Assembly: GCA_049315325.1 (NCBI GenBank) | Contig: JBMOKJ010000005.1 | Span: forward strand, 124,001-188,000 | Length of the DNA: 64,000 bases | Direction: 5' to 3' | Source: CAXXIC01 sp049315325 | GTDB taxonomy: Bacteria; Bacteroidota; Bacteroidia; Bacteroidales; UBA7332 | Shown: positions 35,501 through 43,494 of the stretch, one piece after another | Layout: the number at the start of each line of letters is the position of its first letter | How positions within the stretch are numbered: the first letter of the stretch is position 1 | Made by a program: the position numbers and the translations under genes | The notes under the pieces: model-generated | Database searches by the model: none | What the model was told of the DNA's origin: nothing | The model's input: only the letters and a program-made list of their open reading frames with translations

Positions 35501-36212
35501 CACCAATATCGAGGTTGCTTTTGCGGACGGCATTCATCACATCCATCACCGAAACGCCAAAAGCTTTCAATGCTTCAGGATTTACATCCACCTGATATTC
35601 CTTGGTAAAACCGCCCACCGAAGCCACTTCCGAAACACCTTCGGCAGCCGACAGACTGTATTTTACGTAGAAATCCTGAATGGTGCGCAATTCCTGCGGA
35701 TTCCAACCACCATTCGGCTTGCCCGTTTTCGGGTCGCGCCCTTCGAGTGTGTACCAAAAGATTTGTCCTAACGCCGTTGCATCAGGGCCGAGCGAGGGTT
35801 GTACACCTTGCGGCAAAGTTCCGGCAGGCAATGAATTCAGTTTTTCGAGAATACGCGACCGGCTCCAGTAGAATTCCACATTATCTTTGAAAATAATGTA
35901 GATAAACGACATGCCAAACATCGATGTGCTCCGAATGGTCTTTACTCCCGGAATGCCCAGCAATGCCGACGTCAGCGGATAACTAATCTGATCCTGAATA
36001 TCTTTGGGCGAGCGACCCATCCATTCGGTGGAAACAATTTGCTGATTATCACCAATATCCGGAATGGCATCCACCGCTATCGGGTCACGAGGAATCATCC
36101 CCGTTTTCCAATTGAACGGCGAATAGACAATCCCCATCACCACGAAAGCGATAAGCAGAATAAAGGTAATCAGCCTGTGCTCGAGAAAATATTTGACGAG
36201 TTTATTGAACAT
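32493..36212 (-). CDS. cusA: heavy-metal efflux RND pump, CusA/CzcA family
   Basis: A 1239-residue inner-membrane pump, nearly 200 residues longer than E. coli CusA. The HME-type start (FNKLVKYFLEHRLITFILL), the SMFGMSFIYIIF segment and the helix-4 motif GIAIAIGVMVDIGIVDVENI (421-440) with two Asp for proton relay are clear. The porter domain has Met-rich stretches (MLSTGMRAPMGL, VAMGGMSLSASVEG) matching the Cu(I)/Ag(I) path of CusA. Extra length comes mainly from an insertion of hydrophobic segments at about 527-637, and from a second at about 780-860 in the periplasmic domain. Monovalent copper or silver is more likely than zinc/cobalt. Confidence 0.92.
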   Translation of the reverse strand: MFNKLVKYFLEHRLITFILLIAFVVMGIVYSPFNWKTGMIPRDPIAVDAIPDIGDNQQIVSTEWMGRSPKDIQDQISYPLTSALLGIPGVKTIRSTSMFGMSFIYIIFKDNVEFYWSRSRILEKLNSLPAGTLPQGVQPSLGPDATALGQIFWYTLEGRDPKTGKPNGGWNPQELRTIQDFYVKYSLSAAEGVSEVASVGGFTKEYQVDVNPEALKAFGVSVMDVMNAVRKSNLDIGAETVELNSVEYIIRGLGYVKSLDDLDNSVVAVRNNIPVRIKDVARTSFGPATRRGGLDKAGSEAVGAVVVARYGSNPMEVIGNVKEKIKEIEAGLPQKKLVDGTVSKVTVVPFYDRTGLIKETIGTLESALSHEILISIIVIIVLVLNLRASVIVAGLLPLGVLMTFILMHFFHVDANIVALSGIAIAIGVMVDIGIVDVENILRHLEMPENKGIRGKKLMDVIYLATTEVRAAVVTSIATTIVSFLPVFAMEAAEGKLFHPLVFTKTFALLSAFILGIVVLPTLVHIVFDIRIDTKKIRRYFNAGLIVAGVLFSAIWQVWPALALVAVGINNLQDYRWSSERKEFPNYINIAITVLVAVYYLALEWLPLGAHNSLFVNFLFVAGIVAVILGALMSMVHFYEPILRWALIHKWKFLLLPIVTLCLGFYFWKGMGKEFMPSLNEGSYLLMPTSMPHSSIEKNLQYIETLDKRLASIPEVEVAVGKWGRVNSALDPAPVQMFENTINYRPEYILNEEGHRERFKVDKEGAFLLKNGKTFNPEKETFRAIPADSLIQSDNGEYFRQWRSHIKKPNDIWNEIVKVTDIPGLTSAPKLQPIETRLVMLSTGMRAPMGLKVYGPDLESIEKAGMQFEKALKGVSSVKASSVFYDRAVGAPYLEIKLNRENMARYGMTVSDVQDVLQVAMGGMSLSASVEGRERFPMRVRYARELRDNPDDIRRILIPAMNGTQIPLSELADINYTRGAQMIKTENTFLVGYVIFDKVEGKAEVDVVNKASDMLKKKLDSGELKLPSGVTYKFAGNYENEIRATERLSIVIPISLLLILLLLFFQFKTVTASFIHFSGVFVAFAGGFIMLWLYGQDWFLNFSIAGMNMRDLFQMHPINLSVAVWVGFIALFGIATNDGVIMGTYIHQVFEEKKPGTVTEVREAVILAGKKRVRPAMMTTAVAVIALLPVLTSTGKGADIMVPMAIPTFGGMIIQVMTIFVVPLFQAMWREYAVKKELNT

Positions 36213-36293
36213 ACGGCTAATGTGCTAATTGATTAATATGCTAATGTGCCAATTTCTTCCATTGACACATTAGTTAATTGGCAAAGTGGCACA
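36213..36293. repeat. iterated TTAATTG / GCTAATGTG repeat
   Basis: GCTAATGTGC and TTAATTG appear several times in direct and inverted orientation (GCTAATGTGCCAATT against AATTGGCAAAGTGGCACATTA), giving a possible hairpin between the HMA gene and cusA. Confidence 0.5.
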
Positions 36294-36617
36294 TTATCTG
36301 TATTTGCAGCAGCCTGGCAAAGTATTGTAAGTCGCGGCAGTCGCTTTGTACTTTTGCGTATCGTGGCCAACAGCAGCAATTTTCTTTTGAACATCGTCCG
36401 ATTTCACTTTGGCATCGTCGTAAACGAGGGTCAAAACCTTGGTTTTATCGCTCCAGTCGGCTTTTGATACGCCGGGCACTTTAGCCGCTTTTTCGATGCG
36501 CGCTTTGCACGATTCGCAGTTGCCTGATACTTTGATAGATTCTGTTTTTGTGGCTGCAAATGTTGCCGAAGAGAACGCAAAAGCCGCAATGGTTATGAAG
36601 AATTTGATAGTTTTCAT
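36294..36617 (-). CDS. periplasmic heavy-metal-associated (HMA) domain protein
   Basis: A 107-residue protein with signal peptide (1-21, TFA|AT) and one HMA fold. The metal motif is GNCESC (Cys34, Cys37) where the usual form is GMxCxxC, so Met is replaced by Asn. The tail ends in GCCKYR, adding two cysteines. It lies just upstream of the CusA-like pump on the same strand and probably delivers Cu(I) to it, in the manner of CusF or MerP although unrelated to CusF in fold. Spacing of 81 bp includes a repeat, so co-transcription is likely but unproven. Confidence 0.88.
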   Translation of the reverse strand: MKTIKFFITIAAFAFSSATFAATKTESIKVSGNCESCKARIEKAAKVPGVSKADWSDKTKVLTLVYDDAKVKSDDVQKKIAAVGHDTQKYKATAATYNTLPGCCKYR

Positions 36618-36756
36618 TTTGAATAAGTTTTTTTAGATGGATTAATCGCACACTGAATAAAATCAATGTACAAATTGTTTTGAATTTCAACCGACTTAAT
36701 AGTCTAATTGAATTTTGTAATAAAAAGGATGTGACAAACCAAAGCCACTAGTCGTT

Positions 36757-36793
36757 TCTTAGTGAAACTTAGTGTCCTCAGTGTCTTAGGGGT
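36757..36793. repeat. dispersed CTTAGTG-type repeat
   Basis: CTTAGTGAAACTTAGTGTCC and CAGTGTCTTAGG iterations at the 3' side of the HYC_CC_PP gene; same general type as those at 13631 and 30957. Confidence 0.4.
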
Positions 36794-36801
36794 AGAAAAA
36801 A

Positions 36802-37221
36802 TCAAATTCGGAATACACAAATGTCGGGAAGACTGACAGCACTGGCGATGAAGTTGCCGGGTGGCTGGACATTTGTGTGAAGTGAAGAGTAACTTTTTGA
36901 TAAGCAAATACCTACAGAAGAGGGTATCAGGAAAACCTGCAAAAGAGGTAGTTCCGGTTTGTTAATTTCAAAACTGGATGGGCTGTAATTGTGGTCAACG
37001 ACCAAGAAAGAGATTTGGTCTTTGCAGCAGCCCTCCGTAGAGAGTTGTTTTTCAGACGGAATACTCTCTTCGTCGGCGCACATTCCACAACCAGCCTTTT
37101 CATGCGAAAAGGAGACTTTAATAGCCGAAAGTTCCCCTCCACACGAGTGTGCAGCCAACGATAGATTCATCCCCGAAAGAAGAATTATCAGTGCGAATAA
37201 TATGGAAATCAGCTTTTTCAT
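36802..37221 (-). CDS. HYC_CC_PP family protein
   Basis: A 139-residue exported protein (signal peptide about 1-23). The family is named for conserved HYC, CC and PP motifs; here they appear as HSC (near 26-28), GCGMC, GCCKDQ (near 68-73) and PPGNF near the end. These proteins are common in Bacteroidota next to copper efflux and TonB genes; no function is proven, but metal sensing or binding is suspected. It leads the reverse-strand metal set, 184 bp ahead of the HMA gene. The first motif departs from the family name (Ser for Tyr). Confidence 0.82.
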   Translation of the reverse strand: MKKLISILFALIILLSGMNLSLAAHSCGGELSAIKVSFSHEKAGCGMCADEESIPSEKQLSTEGCCKDQISFLVVDHNYSPSSFEINKPELPLLQVFLIPSSVGICLSKSYSSLHTNVQPPGNFIASAVSLPDICVFRI

Positions 37222-37331
37222 CTTTTACAAATACAAATGTATTCTACAAATGCTCATTTACTTACTTTGATAAACGGGTTTTAAGGATAATTAGTTTTTT
37301 AAGATGAATTGTTAAAAATCGCCTTTTGGAT

Positions 37332-37360
37332 TGTAATCTCAAATTATGTCCTATTTTTGC
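37332..37360 (+). promoter_or_regulatory. promoter for the acyl-CoA ligase gene
   Basis: TTG (37332-37334), 18-bp spacer, TATTTTTG (37353-37360), followed by CACAC. The start site near 37367 gives a short leader before the ATG at 37383. Confidence 0.6.
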
Positions 37361-37382
37361 ACACTATTAACCAAAGTGTGCC

Positions 37383-39044
37383 ATGATAGAACGTAATTTT
37401 GTAAAGCTATATGAAAATAGCTTTAAAGCAAACTGGGATTTGGTTGCATTGACCGACTATTCCGAAAATGAGGATTTTACCTACGAGCAAATGGCCGTAG
37501 AAATAGCAAAAATTCACATTGTATTAGCGAAATTGGGTATCCGGAAAGGTGATAAAATCTCACTAATTGGAAAAAATAATATTCGTTGGTGTATCTCTTA
37601 CATGGCTGTTGTGACATACGGAGCTGTGATTGTTCCGATATTACAAGATTTTAACCCTAACGACGTTCATCACATCATCAATCACTCAGATTCTATTCTT
37701 CTATTCGTTGCCGATCAAATATGGGAAAATCTCGAAGAAGAAAAATTAGATCACATCCGTGTTGTTTTTTCTTTGACTGATTTTAGATGCTTGCATCAAC
37801 GCGATGGAGAGAATATTCGCGAATACATCAAAACGCTAGACAAAGTATATCATCAGACCTATCCTATGGGTTTGTCTCCATCAAATCTTAAATTTGCTGA
37901 TGTGCCAAACAGCGAAATTGTTTTGATTAACTACACTTCAGGTACAACGGGTTTTAGTAAAGGCGTAATGCTTACGGGAAATAACCTAGCTGGGAATGTC
38001 ACCTTTGGTGTTGATACCGAATTGCATTTCAGAGGTAGTCGCTGTGTTTCGTTCCTGCCATTAGCTCATGCATACGGTTGTTCGTTCGACTTTTTGACGC
38101 CATTGGCTGCAGGTTCGCACATTTATCTCTTAGGTAAAATACCTTCTCCAAAAATATTGTTGAAGGCATTCGAAGAAGTGAAACCAAGTTTGATTTGTAG
38201 CGTGCCTCTTATTTTGGAAAAGATATACCGCAAACAAATTGTACCAAAACTGAATAAAACGTCTATTCGTTGGGCGTTATCGATCCCTTTTATAGAGGCA
38301 AAAATATATTCAAAAATACGGCAAACGTTGGTGGATGCATTTGGTGGTGAGTTTTCGCAAATTGTGATTGGCGGAGCTCCGCTCAACAAAGAAGTTGAAG
38401 AGTTCCTAAAGAAAATCAAATTCCCCTTCAGCATTGGGTATGGAATGACAGAATGTGGTCCACTTATTAGTTTTACTGAGCATCCGGCTTTTTTGATTCA
38501 CTCAGCGGGTCAGATTCTGCGTGGAATGGAATTGAAAATTGATTCTCCCGATCCATACAATATTCCGGGCGAAATAATGGTTCGTGGCGAACATGTAATG
38601 GTGGGATATTACAAAAACGAAGAGGCGACAAAGGCTGTGCTCGATAGTGAAGGTTGGTTACACACCGGTGATATGGGTACGACAAACGAAGAAAACCATT
38701 TTTTTATCAGAGGTCGGAGCAAATCAATGATACTTGGAGCAAGTGGGCAAAACATCTATCCTGAAGAGATTGAGGCAAAGCTCAACAACCTACCGTGTGT
38801 AATGGAGAGCCTCATTATTGAAAAAGGGGGCAAATTAGTAGCGTTGGTTTATCCAGATTACGAAACAGTCGATTCGATGGGGGTGGATATGAGCGATTTA
38901 GCAACCCTAATGGACGAAAATCGCAAAGCATTAAATAAGATGGTTGCACCCTACGAAAGTGTATCATCTATCCAATTGTATCCGACGGAATTCGAAAAAA
39001 CGCCAAAACGAAGTATTAAACGCTATTTATACACATCAATTTGA
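37383..39044 (+). CDS. AMP-binding acyl-CoA synthetase
   Basis: A 553-residue member of the ANL adenylating superfamily. The P-loop-like motif YTSGTTGFSKGVML (near 186-199), the GYGMTECGPL motif (near 350-359) and the TGDMG and hinge segments (near 430-450) are intact; SKSMILGASGQNIYPEEIE matches long-chain fatty-acid-CoA ligases. It would activate a fatty acid to an acyl-adenylate and then acyl-CoA. Monocistronic, with no clear terminator. Substrate chain length is not readable from sequence. Confidence 0.88.
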   Translation: MIERNFVKLYENSFKANWDLVALTDYSENEDFTYEQMAVEIAKIHIVLAKLGIRKGDKISLIGKNNIRWCISYMAVVTYGAVIVPILQDFNPNDVHHIINHSDSILLFVADQIWENLEEEKLDHIRVVFSLTDFRCLHQRDGENIREYIKTLDKVYHQTYPMGLSPSNLKFADVPNSEIVLINYTSGTTGFSKGVMLTGNNLAGNVTFGVDTELHFRGSRCVSFLPLAHAYGCSFDFLTPLAAGSHIYLLGKIPSPKILLKAFEEVKPSLICSVPLILEKIYRKQIVPKLNKTSIRWALSIPFIEAKIYSKIRQTLVDAFGGEFSQIVIGGAPLNKEVEEFLKKIKFPFSIGYGMTECGPLISFTEHPAFLIHSAGQILRGMELKIDSPDPYNIPGEIMVRGEHVMVGYYKNEEATKAVLDSEGWLHTGDMGTTNEENHFFIRGRSKSMILGASGQNIYPEEIEAKLNNLPCVMESLIIEKGGKLVALVYPDYETVDSMGVDMSDLATLMDENRKALNKMVAPYESVSSIQLYPTEFEKTPKRSIKRYLYTSI

Positions 39045-39135
39045 ATTTTGTATTAAAATAAATACCTCATAATTAATTGTTTGTCAGGTAGTTATATGTT
39101 TTTTGCTGTTTTTGTGAAAAAAAATATAAAAATAG

Positions 39136-39168
39136 TTGTACAACATATTTATTTTATCCATAACTTTG
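39136..39168 (+). promoter_or_regulatory. promoter for the small lipoprotein gene
   Basis: TTG (39136-39138), 22-bp spacer, TAACTTTG (39161-39168), followed by CAAC. Transcription would begin about 50 nt before the ATG at 39223. Confidence 0.45.
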
Positions 39169-39222
39169 CAACGTTTTAATTAAACAAACAATTAATTGTT
39201 TTACTATCAAAATTTAAAGAAA

Positions 39223-39387
39223 ATGAAAAAGTTAGTATTGTTCTTTGCTGTTGTTGCTGCTGTTTCTTTCGCATCTTGCGGAAACAAAGCTGCTGATGCT
39301 GCTGCTCCTGCTGCTGATTCAGCTGCAGTAGTTGATACTGTTGCTGTTGTTGATTCTGCTGCTGCAGATACAGCTGTTGCTCAGTAA
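39223..39387 (+). CDS. tiny Ala/Asp/Val-rich lipoprotein
   Basis: A 54-residue protein: MKKLVLFFAVVAAVSFASC gives a clean lipoprotein signal with Cys19, then about 35 residues made of Ala, Asp, Val, Ser and Thr (AADAAAPAADSAAVVDTV and similar). The mature part is acidic and probably extended. Comparable tiny lipoproteins with Asp/Ala repeats are abundant in Bacteroidota, but I know no function; an abundant envelope spacer is one possibility. It has its own promoter and terminator. On the opposite strand this region reads as a Gln-rich frame, which is a shadow of the repeated Ala/Val codons. Confidence 0.8.
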   Translation: MKKLVLFFAVVAAVSFASCGNKAADAAAPAADSAAVVDTVAVVDSAAADTAVAQ

Positions 39388-39410
39388 TCATCTGAAGCTT
39401 AAAAGCATTG

Positions 39411-39446
39411 AAGAGAATGTGTTCTATGAACCATTCTCTTTTTGCG
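39411..39446 (+). terminator. Rho-independent terminator after the small lipoprotein gene
   Basis: AAGAGAATG (39411-39419) pairs with CATTCTCTT (39432-39440), with T run TTT after it. Confidence 0.85.
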
Positions 39447-39624
39447 TTTTATAAGGTTGCCTAATTTTTCAAACCTTCTCTTTTTCTTCTCGTTCCTCTT
39501 TTCTCTCCATCTGTCAAAATGTGTTGATTATCGGTAAATTTGGTTATTTGTCGCTTTTTATCATTTATTTAACTCACTTTTTCGCACCTTTGCATTTGTA
39601 ATCAATACAATTTAAGACAATTTT

Positions 39625-41967
39625 ATGAAGTTGAATATTCCTCTTTTTCTAATAATGCTGATTACGATTTTAATATCAGCACATTCTCAAAATAGTGCTC
39701 CAAAAATTAATCTAAGTGGTATCGTTAAAGATTCTGAAAATGGCGAAGCCCTAATAGGGGTAACCGTTTTTGTGAAAGAACTTCGAGTTGGAATAGCTAC
39801 AAATGCTTATGGATATTACTCGATGAATTTACCAAATGGTGAGTTTACTGTTGAATATTCCTACCTTGGTTATGAGTTTTCTTCTCAAAAAGTAAAACTA
39901 AACTCCAATACGGTATTAAATATCGAGTTGAAGTCGGCCGCAAAAGAGCTCAACGAAGTTGTTGTACGTGCGGAGCGGAAAGATGCTAATGTGACACGGA
40001 ATGCAATGAGTGCGCAAAAGATTGAAATTGGAGCAATCCGCAAAATTCCTGCATTGATGGGCGAAGTAGATTTGTTGAAAGTGATTCAGCTATTGCCAGG
40101 TGTAGTCTCAGCGGGGGAAGGAACTTCGAGTTTTAGCGTGCGTGGTGGCGGGATTGATCAAAATCTCATTATTCTTGATGAAGCTACAGTTTACAATGCT
40201 TCCCACCTGATGGGATTTTTCTCGGTATTCAATAATGATGCGATTAAGAATATAACTCTATATAAAGGCGATATTCCTGCTGTGTACGATGGTCGTTTGG
40301 CATCGTTGCTCGAAGTGAATATGAAAGATGGGAATTCTAAGAAAATATCAGGAAGTGGTGGAATAGGCACCATTTCGAGCCGTTTAACTCTCGAAGGTCC
40401 GATTTCGAAAGATCGTACTTCCTTTATTGTTTCAGCTCGCCGCACCTATGCCGATTTATTTTTGAAACTCTCTTCAGATCCAGCGATTAATAAGAATCAA
40501 CTCTACTTCTACGATCTGAATGCAAAGTTGAATCACAAATTCAGTGAAAACGACCACCTTTTTGTTTCTGCCTACATGGGACAAGACGTGTTTAAGAATA
40601 AAAATGCGGGTTTTAGCTTTGGTAACGCCACGTTTACTTCTCGCTGGAATCACCTTTTTTCGAAAAGCCTGTTTAGCAATTTGACTTTGAATTATAGCCG
40701 TTATACCTACGGATTGGAGTCAAGTTTTCAGGGCGAAAGTAACTTCTTGTGGGAATATCAAATGCGAGACTTGGGTTTGAAATATGATTTTACCTATTTC
40801 CCAGAACCTGATCACACATTCAAATTTGGTTATCAATCGACTTTTCACCGAATGAGCCCCGGAAGTATCACTACTACTGGAGGTTCAACAAACTACGATC
40901 CTTACATCCTACCTGATAATAATGCTCTTGAACAAGCTATTTACTATCAGGGAGAACATAAACTTACTCAAAATTTCTCGCTAAAAATGGGTTTGCGTCT
41001 TAATGCATTTTCAAATATTGGTGCAGGTACTATCTACCGCTACGATTCAAACTACAAATCTGTGGATTCGACGGTTTACGGGAAAGGCGACATTATTAAA
41101 ACGTTCTTCCGTTTAGCTCCACGTATAGGCATGAACTATCAACTAAATAACCAATCGTCTGTTAAAGCAAACTATTCGCGCACAAACCAATTCTTGCAAA
41201 TGGCCACCAACTCCACAGCTGGCACACCGCTTGATTTGTGGTTCACAGCTGGACCAAATGTGAAACCTCAAACCTGTGATCAGTTTGCGGTCGGTTATTT
41301 TCGAAATTTCCACGACAATGAATACGAAGCATCTGTGGAGTTGTTTCATAAAAGCATGAAAAATACGATTGATTTTAAGGATCATGCGCAATTGTTGTTG
41401 AACCGCAAACTCGAAGGTGAACTTCGTTTTGGCAACTCAAGTGCCTATGGTGCCGAGTTTTTGTTGCAAAAGAAAGAGGGGCGTGCCTCAGGTTGGATTA
41501 GTTACACATTCTCTCATTCTGAACGGAAAATAGAAGGAGTAAACGACGGTGATACCTATGTTGCGCCATACGACAGACCGCATACAGTTTATATTGTTGC
41601 AAGTTATGACCTTAGCAAACGAGTGTCGATTGGTGGAAATTTTGTTTACGCATCAGGTCAACCGATTACCTATCCAGTTGCAAGAATGGAAGTGGGAAAG
41701 GTGATTGTTCCTGTGTACTCAAAACGGAACGAATATCGAATGCCCGATTATCATCGCTTAGATGTCTCTCTGACAATTAAACAGGCAAATAAAAGTCATC
41801 GTCCGTGGGATGGGGAGTGGAATTTCTCGATTTATAATGTTTATGCACATAAAAATCCGTGGGCAATTAACTTTGTGGGTGATCCGGATAATCCAAATCG
41901 AACAAAAGCCGAAATGACTTACCTGTTTACGTTTATTCCATCTGTTACCTACAACTTTAAATTTTGA
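39625..41967 (+). CDS. TonB-dependent receptor with carboxypeptidase-regulatory-like domain
   Basis: A 780-residue outer-membrane receptor. Signal peptide about 1-21; a carboxypeptidase-D-regulatory-like domain at about 28-105 (GIVKDSENGEALIGVTVFV, YGYYSMNLPNGEFTVEYSYLG); then plug (LMGEVDLLKVIQLLPGV, FSVRGGGIDQNLIILDEA) and beta-barrel ending in SVTYNFKF. It differs from SusC proteins by being shorter and by its partner: a DUF4249 lipoprotein gene rather than SusD follows within 6 bp. Ligand unknown. A TAnnTTTG-like box is less clear upstream (CACCTTTG near 39585). Confidence 0.9.
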   Translation: MKLNIPLFLIMLITILISAHSQNSAPKINLSGIVKDSENGEALIGVTVFVKELRVGIATNAYGYYSMNLPNGEFTVEYSYLGYEFSSQKVKLNSNTVLNIELKSAAKELNEVVVRAERKDANVTRNAMSAQKIEIGAIRKIPALMGEVDLLKVIQLLPGVVSAGEGTSSFSVRGGGIDQNLIILDEATVYNASHLMGFFSVFNNDAIKNITLYKGDIPAVYDGRLASLLEVNMKDGNSKKISGSGGIGTISSRLTLEGPISKDRTSFIVSARRTYADLFLKLSSDPAINKNQLYFYDLNAKLNHKFSENDHLFVSAYMGQDVFKNKNAGFSFGNATFTSRWNHLFSKSLFSNLTLNYSRYTYGLESSFQGESNFLWEYQMRDLGLKYDFTYFPEPDHTFKFGYQSTFHRMSPGSITTTGGSTNYDPYILPDNNALEQAIYYQGEHKLTQNFSLKMGLRLNAFSNIGAGTIYRYDSNYKSVDSTVYGKGDIIKTFFRLAPRIGMNYQLNNQSSVKANYSRTNQFLQMATNSTAGTPLDLWFTAGPNVKPQTCDQFAVGYFRNFHDNEYEASVELFHKSMKNTIDFKDHAQLLLNRKLEGELRFGNSSAYGAEFLLQKKEGRASGWISYTFSHSERKIEGVNDGDTYVAPYDRPHTVYIVASYDLSKRVSIGGNFVYASGQPITYPVARMEVGKVIVPVYSKRNEYRMPDYHRLDVSLTIKQANKSHRPWDGEWNFSIYNVYAHKNPWAINFVGDPDNPNRTKAEMTYLFTFIPSVTYNFKF

Positions 41968-41972
41968 AAACT

Positions 41973-42857
41973 ATGTTTAAAGTCAATTCCACATTACTTT
42001 TGCTGCTTGTTTTTGCTGCCTCTTGCACGCAAGACATTACGATAAATCTCGATAAGTCAACTCCCGAATTGGTCGTAGAAGGCGCGATAACTAACGAAGC
42101 GAAACAGCATAAAATTCTGCTTTCCAAGACTGGTGATTATTTCCAAAATCAACCTGTTTCAGTTATCTCTGGAGCGTTGGTTAAATTGTCTGATGGGATC
42201 AACACAATTACACTGAGTCAAAATAAAGATACTGAAGGGGCATACGTCACACCTGCTGACTTCGCAGGTGTTCCTGGTCGAACTTATACGCTCAATATTT
42301 CGCAAGTCGATGTTGACAGCGATGGCGTTCAAGAGCAGTATCAAGCATCTTGCCCAATGTTGCCTCTTGCTCCGGTCGATTCTATTTCGGTAGAGAAGAA
42401 AGCAATGTTTAGACAAGATATTTGGGAAGTGAAATTGTCGATGCAAGATCTACCTAAAGAGCGAAATTTCTACCTTTCTCGGGTCTATGTGAATGGCGTT
42501 TGCAGAACAGATAGTATCAACGAATGGGGCATCAGCAACGATGAGTTTTTCGATGGGAAATATTTGAATAATGAGACAATAATGTTCCTAGGTTCGCGTA
42601 AACCAGATGAAAAAGTTGTTAATGGTGATAAAGTGATGCTCGAAGTTTGCGGCATTACTGAAGATTATATGATGTTTATCTTCGAAGTGGGAGAGGAGTT
42701 TAATGGACGTAATCCGTTATTTGGTGGGCAACCAGCCAATATTCGAACCAATGTGAAGCGAACTTACCCAGTTGCCAACGAGATTAAAGGAGCACGAGGT
42801 TATTTCGCCGCTTATTCTGTTGGTTGGGGTGAAACTACCTACAAAGACGTCAAGTGA
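41973..42857 (+). CDS. DUF4249 lipoprotein, partner of the TonB receptor
   Basis: A 294-residue lipoprotein with Cys18 as lipidation site (LLVFAASC). The body (DKSTPELVVEGAITNEAKQH, LSKTGDYF, VSGALVKLSDG) matches DUF4249, a family seen mostly directly behind TonB receptors in Bacteroidota. Likely an outer-membrane or surface lipoprotein cooperating with the receptor at 39.6-42.0 kb; ligand unknown. The frame has an upstream TTG at 41964 overlapping the receptor stop, but the ATG at 41973, five bases after the stop, is the better start. Confidence 0.88.
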   Translation: MFKVNSTLLLLLVFAASCTQDITINLDKSTPELVVEGAITNEAKQHKILLSKTGDYFQNQPVSVISGALVKLSDGINTITLSQNKDTEGAYVTPADFAGVPGRTYTLNISQVDVDSDGVQEQYQASCPMLPLAPVDSISVEKKAMFRQDIWEVKLSMQDLPKERNFYLSRVYVNGVCRTDSINEWGISNDEFFDGKYLNNETIMFLGSRKPDEKVVNGDKVMLEVCGITEDYMMFIFEVGEEFNGRNPLFGGQPANIRTNVKRTYPVANEIKGARGYFAAYSVGWGETTYKDVK

Positions 42858-42959
42858 TATACCTAATTCTAGGTATGAAAAATACACTTTAAGTGGTATT
42901 TCGGTAGTACAATTTATCGGGTAGTTTTGTATCATCAAAAGATAATAAATTACAACGAT

Positions 42960-43424
42960 ATGAAAACTGATGCTATTTGCCCGATTTGCGACACACGTGT
43001 CGATGAAAATATTGCGCGCCTGAATGGCTTTTTTACGGTTGTTTTGCTTGCCGTTTTTCTGCTGACAAACAACATTGCTCCAATCCTATTTCTGACTATC
43101 GATTTCTTGTTTCGCGGTGCAAAGCTAAGACAATACAGCTTATTGTATTTGGTTTCTTCTCAATTGGTTAATCTGTTGAAAATTAAACCTAAATTTATCA
43201 ATGCCGGTCCGAAGGTATTTGCTGCACGTATTGGAGTTATTTTCTCTGTTGCTATACTTATCGCATCAGCCTTTGGTGCTACTTTGGTAGGATATTCTTT
43301 CGCGATTGTTTTTGGTATCTGTGCATTTCTTGAAGCGGCATTTGGCTTTTGCATCGCTTGCGAAATCTATCCATACCTCTACAAACTGACTTACCAATCG
43401 AAATTTGAGCGTGCTGAAAAGTAA
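42960..43424 (+). CDS. DUF4395 membrane protein
   Basis: A 154-residue protein with a CPIC motif at residues 7-10, then DENIARLNGFFTVVLLAVFL and three or four membrane segments (about 20-45, 100-118, 120-140). It matches the DUF4395 family; no function is known. The ATG at 42960 begins the conserved MKTDAICPIC; a longer frame from 42927 overlaps a TAGTTTTG -7-like box at 42922-42929. It is separated by about 100 bp from the DUF4249 gene and closed by a bidirectional terminator. Confidence 0.85.
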   Translation: MKTDAICPICDTRVDENIARLNGFFTVVLLAVFLLTNNIAPILFLTIDFLFRGAKLRQYSLLYLVSSQLVNLLKIKPKFINAGPKVFAARIGVIFSVAILIASAFGATLVGYSFAIVFGICAFLEAAFGFCIACEIYPYLYKLTYQSKFERAEK

Positions 43425-43444
43425 TCTTCACGCTACATTTTAAA

Positions 43445-43484
43445 AAAAGAGTCTGCTGTTTTCGAACGGCAGACTCTTTTTGTT
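43445..43484. terminator. bidirectional terminator between DUF4395 gene and ispE
   Basis: AAAAGAGTCTGC (43445-43456) pairs with GCAGACTCTTTT (43469-43480); T run on the plus strand, and matching A run upstream that gives a T run for the reverse-strand ispE transcript. Confidence 0.85.
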
Positions 43485-43494
43485 TATTCTTTAA

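Noticed and set aside
39176..39391. Gln-rich protein on the reverse strand
   Set aside because: It is antisense to the small lipoprotein, and its Gln runs arise from the GCTGCT and GTTGTT codons of the forward gene.
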